NCBI GenBank assembly: GCA_002345745.1
Contig: DDWQ01000006.1
Location: 1 to 8,562 of the forward strand
Direction of reading: 5' to 3'
Source: Candidatus Moranbacteria bacterium UBA2282
GTDB taxonomy: Bacteria; Patescibacteriota; Minisyncoccia; Moranbacterales; UBA2206
DNA: 8,562 nt
The translations under genes and the position numbers were made by a program. Below the pieces are notes generated by a model. It ran no database searches. It was not told the origin of the DNA and saw nothing but the letters and a program-made list of their open reading frames with translations. The stretch's first letter is position 1. Every line of letters begins with the position of its first letter. Of this stretch, positions 6,154-8,562 are shown piece by piece.

Positions 6154-6579
6154 TTATTCAACTATATCTAAATTTAAGATTGACGATAAATTATCTAGTG
6201 AAATTATCCAATTTGATACAACACATGTTTGTTCAAAATTATGCTTTTGAACAAAATTAATCATTGGCAATGATTGCGCCTGTTCTATACCTATATGCTT
6301 CACACCAAGAACTGGCGCATTTGCTGCCAAACATTTTAAAAATGATGTGCCGTTCCCTTTGCCTATTTCTTTAAAACCAAGCTTAGCGATCACAAGAGTA
6401 TCTTCCCCCCAGATCGCAGTGTTTGGTCTCAGGCGAGCGTACAAATGCACGAGAGACCTAGAAACATGTATCCTGAAACCCGGCATCAATTTCGCGGGCA
6501 ATGTTTTGTAACCATATCTATCCATCAAATACACATTCAACACACCACAAAATCGTTCAGTTTGTTCAGTTGAGATCAT
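6154..6579 (-). CDS. GNAT-like N-acetyltransferase domain protein, 141 aa
   Basis: A probable acetyl-CoA-dependent acyltransferase fold. The key signature is at residues 70-78 (KEIGKGNGT), which fits the Q/R-x-x-G-x-G/A acetyl-CoA loop of motif A with Lys in the first place. A helix (SFLKCLAANAPVLG) and a strand (KHIGIEQ) follow, then SLPMINFVQKHNFEQ (103-117), which matches the usual N-x(n)-M..FY.K.GF motif B. A strand WIISL comes near the end. The length is about that of a minimal GNAT domain. The start ATG 6579 has AGGAG 6 nt upstream. It lies 52 nt behind the integrase on the same strand, so it is probably co-transcribed. Its substrate cannot be told. Small GNATs in islands include toxins (with an RHH antitoxin next to them) and phage or plasmid cargo; no RHH gene is adjacent here. 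The assignment rests on motif reading alone. Confidence 0.65.
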   Translation of the reverse strand: MISTEQTERFCGVLNVYLMDRYGYKTLPAKLMPGFRIHVSRSLVHLYARLRPNTAIWGEDTLVIAKLGFKEIGKGNGTSFLKCLAANAPVLGVKHIGIEQAQSLPMINFVQKHNFEQTCVVSNWIISLDNLSSILNLDIVE

Positions 6580-6631
6580 AAAGAACTCCTTTTTTAGGTT
6601 AAAATTTTCAACAAAAATACAATTTTAATTC

Positions 6632-8398
6632 CTATTTTTTTGACTTTCGACTCTTTTTGTTTTCTTTCAACTTATAAAAATTGATCGAATCAAATTCATA
6701 ATTAAAATTGATATGGCATATGCCATTGTAAAGTTTTTTTATTGAAGGATCAGACTCATAATTTGTACATGAAATTGGTTTGTATTCATGCCCACAAAGT
6801 TTATGCCTGATTTCCTCTTCTACATTATTATCTTTCAGCATTTTTTTGAAAGTGTGCCTAAATGAATGAAATACTTTTGTTTCAGACACAATTCCGCAAT
6901 CATCAATAAACCCATTTACATATTCTGAAGGCTTATCTCCTAAATTCTTAACTTTATTTTTAGTTATCTTTTTAAAAAGCATTGTTTCGTTTGTTTTTTG
7001 TCTTTCAAAAACAAAATCTAAAAAGCCCAATTCAATGAGTTTGGGATGAATCGGAACTTTTCTTTTAGAACTTAAGTTTTTCAATTCTTTTTGTATTCCA
7101 TCTGTGTTTTCTTTTGGAGCCGAATCAGCGTTAATATCAATATACCAAATACCATCTTCCTGCTTAATGTCTTCTTTGGCATAAATTTGGCAAAGCTCTG
7201 TTATTCTACCACCAGTGAACAGCGCTAGCATAAACAGCCAATAGTTCCAATCATGCTTCATTTTAGAAGATTTACCTTTTATTCCATCTAATATTATATT
7301 TACTTCTTCAAGTGTGAAAGGATCTCGCCTTTCTTCATCCTTCTTTTCGTTCTTAACAGATATATTCACAGCTAAATTTTGGTACATATAATTATTTAGC
7401 ACACAATCTTTAAAAAAAGTACTTGCGGCTTCAATTATTGTATTAATTGTCTTATCAGCAAGTTTATATTTTTTATCTATGTTCATAGACAAAAGTTCAT
7501 CCAAACTTTTATCGCGATACTCAATTTTTTTAGTTCTATTTCCAGGCATACATTTGAGTATTTTTGTGAAATTTATCATATCTGAATATTCAATATCGCA
7601 AACATTCTTGTCTGGTCCGATAATAAACTCCAGCCAATTAAGCCGACTGCGTGTATCTACAGGCGTTTTTATTTTAGTTTTCTCTTTAATACCCATCGTA
7701 ACTAAATATTGATCGATTGCGTCTTTTAATTTTACTATTTTAATTGACGGAATATTTGTGATACTATTTTCACTGTTATTTATATGACAATACTGATTAA
7801 AATTGTTATTATTTAAATTATTGACCATTTCATACTTTGAAATAATCTTTTCTTCTTTATCAAAATCTAAAATCGCCCTACTCTCGACTATTTGATTTAA
7901 GTCAAACATTGATTTTGCTATTGCATTAGCTATTTTCAAGTAATCATAGCTGTTTTTTGTGACATCAGGACAATGCTTGCAAACAAACTCACTAACTTGC
8001 GAATCAATAGCTTCATAATTATTATATTTTAACATGCTTTTAACTTTTTCTTTTTGGCTAACAATATCTTTTACAAAGACATCGTCAAAAGAATTGTGCA
8101 GAGACAAAACATTCATTACTTCGATATTTTCGGCATAGAATATGCGGGCATACCTCATCAAATCAATATTCGATAAATTCGATATCGTCTCCCCATTCGA
8201 GAGGCGAGTTAACAGGTCTTCCATGAAAATCTCCATCGCCACTGAAAATTTTAACGCGACAGATCGATACGAAGTCCCCGTCGAAATCCGGATCTCTGCC
8301 TTGTTAAAAAATTCCGGGAACGGATTTTTTAAACGCAATCTGAAATAAAATATTTTTCCACGAAGAAAGAGGCGGGAAGAAGATGCAGGTCGGCTCAT
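6632..8398 (-). CDS. Site-specific tyrosine integrase of the island, 588 aa
   Basis: This integrase probably excises and inserts the element at the tRNA-end site. The N-terminus MSRPASSSRLFLRGKIFYFR resembles the short strand-rich leader domain (DUF6538-like) of many island integrases. A core-binding part follows at about 215-345. The catalytic domain has GGRITEL (R398, E401), a hairpin lysine in SSKRKVPIHP (K445/K447), HSFRHTF (H511, R514), LCGHEY (H537) and nucleophile Y547 in TNYES. All the expected residues are present. It is a little longer than the typical 400-450 aa, mostly through a long Asn-rich linker (about 100-215). ATG 8398 has GAGG 9 nt upstream. The first 20 or so codons and the leader are richer in GC than the body. 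It heads a minus-strand row with the GNAT-like and 91-aa genes. The iterons directly upstream could be its arm or operator sites. Confidence 0.92.
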   Translation of the reverse strand: MSRPASSSRLFLRGKIFYFRLRLKNPFPEFFNKAEIRISTGTSYRSVALKFSVAMEIFMEDLLTRLSNGETISNLSNIDLMRYARIFYAENIEVMNVLSLHNSFDDVFVKDIVSQKEKVKSMLKYNNYEAIDSQVSEFVCKHCPDVTKNSYDYLKIANAIAKSMFDLNQIVESRAILDFDKEEKIISKYEMVNNLNNNNFNQYCHINNSENSITNIPSIKIVKLKDAIDQYLVTMGIKEKTKIKTPVDTRSRLNWLEFIIGPDKNVCDIEYSDMINFTKILKCMPGNRTKKIEYRDKSLDELLSMNIDKKYKLADKTINTIIEAASTFFKDCVLNNYMYQNLAVNISVKNEKKDEERRDPFTLEEVNIILDGIKGKSSKMKHDWNYWLFMLALFTGGRITELCQIYAKEDIKQEDGIWYIDINADSAPKENTDGIQKELKNLSSKRKVPIHPKLIELGFLDFVFERQKTNETMLFKKITKNKVKNLGDKPSEYVNGFIDDCGIVSETKVFHSFRHTFKKMLKDNNVEEEIRHKLCGHEYKPISCTNYESDPSIKKLYNGICHINFNYEFDSINFYKLKENKKSRKSKK

Positions 8399-8420
8399 GG
8401 GGGGACACCTCGGTTTTTTT

Positions 8421-8451
8421 GTACCGCGTTATGTACCAGGTTATGTACCAC
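8421..8451. repeat. Three 12-bp-period iterons, core GTACC
   Basis: The cores GTACC begin at 8421, 8433 and 8445, exactly 12 nt apart. The two right-hand copies share the longer word GTTATGTACCA (8428-8438 and 8440-8450). The array lies 22-50 nt upstream of the integrase start, between it and the terminator. A one-turn-like spacing suggests binding on one face of the helix by the integrase (arm-type sites), by a directionality factor, or by an autoregulator. Confidence 0.75.
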
Positions 8452-8493
8452 CTGGCGTCTCTGGAAGCCCCCCCTAGGACGCGACAACCGACT

Positions 8494-8537
8494 GAAAAAA
8501 AATAAAAAAAAGGGTTACAGCATGTTACTGTAACCCT
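8494..8537 (-). terminator. Strong rho-independent terminator downstream of the tRNA-like end
   Basis: Read on the minus strand: a 10-bp perfect stem AGGGTTACAG / CTGTAACCCT (8537-8528 and 8520-8511) with loop TAACATG, followed by T7-A-T8 (8510-8494). It lies between the tRNA-like 3' end and the integrase leader, so it would end the tRNA transcript and insulate the integrase from it. On the plus strand the following T run is weaker. Confidence 0.88.
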
Positions 8538-8547
8538 CGTTTTATTT

Positions 8548-8562
8548 TGGTGTCGAAGGGGG
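8548..8562 (-). tRNA. Probable 3' end of a tRNA gene / attachment site, partial
   Basis: The last 15 nt on the minus strand read CCCCCTTCGACACCA. That fits a T-stem end, a 7-nt acceptor strand (CTTCGAC), discriminator A and an encoded CCA. A terminator follows, then a tyrosine integrase, which is the usual layout of an island inserted in a tRNA 3' end. The 5' acceptor strand would be GTCGAAG. The rest of the gene is outside the window and the isotype cannot be assigned; a Leu-type end is the nearest that comes to mind, but it is not a match I can assert. Confidence 0.5.

Noticed and set aside
1502..8562. CRISPR array or retron-type RNA
   Set aside because: I saw no regularly spaced repeats of 25-40 nt, no reverse transcriptase and no msr/msd-like structure.

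Overview
The window looks like the tRNA-proximal end of a mosaic genomic island in a Gram-negative bacterium. Base composition changes abruptly several times. A restriction gene of moderate GC (1-1501) meets a very AT-rich block (about 1525-4554), then a moderate-GC relic segment (about 4555-5640), a second AT-rich block (about 5640-8340), and a moderate-GC end. Codon use and the style of the restriction subunit would fit a proteobacterium or Desulfobacterota-like host. The species cannot be named from this sequence.

Layout. At the left edge, on the minus strand, is the N-terminal half (500 codons) of a large DEAH-box restriction subunit of the type III Res / BPTD_3080-like kind. It starts at a GTG at 1501 with a good Shine-Dalgarno and runs off the window. 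Facing away from it on the plus strand is an AT-rich three-gene module: an unrecognised 91-aa protein closed by a strong terminator, a 64-aa ribbon-helix-helix protein, and a tyrosine recombinase of about 650-670 aa with an N-terminal helix-turn-helix. The best start of that recombinase (ATG 2540) is in the wrong frame. An A9 tract with the heptamer A AAA AAA sits exactly where a -1 shift would join the two frames.

The recombinase gene ends exactly where composition changes. Beyond it lies a degraded stretch containing the C-terminal remnant of an IS5-like transposase (minus strand), then an intact minus-strand gene (5107-5541). The first 27 or so residues of that protein look like the leader of a HigA/XRE antitoxin, but the DNA-binding domain is absent.

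The right part is a minus-strand gene row. It begins with a canonical island integrase (588 aa, RKHRHY-type residues present), followed by a GNAT-like 141-aa protein and a 91-aa acidic unknown. Upstream of the integrase are three 12-bp-period iterons with core GTACC, a strong hairpin terminator, and at the very edge a 15-nt sequence ending in ACCA. That sequence looks like the 3' end of a minus-strand tRNA gene, the usual attachment site for this integrase class.

How it fits together (inference): the 588-aa integrase at the tRNA end probably moves the island. The interior carries a defence gene (the restriction subunit) and an apparently self-contained regulator plus HTH-recombinase module of unknown purpose. 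The latter and the GNAT/unknown pair behind the integrase are the most likely places for something undescribed.
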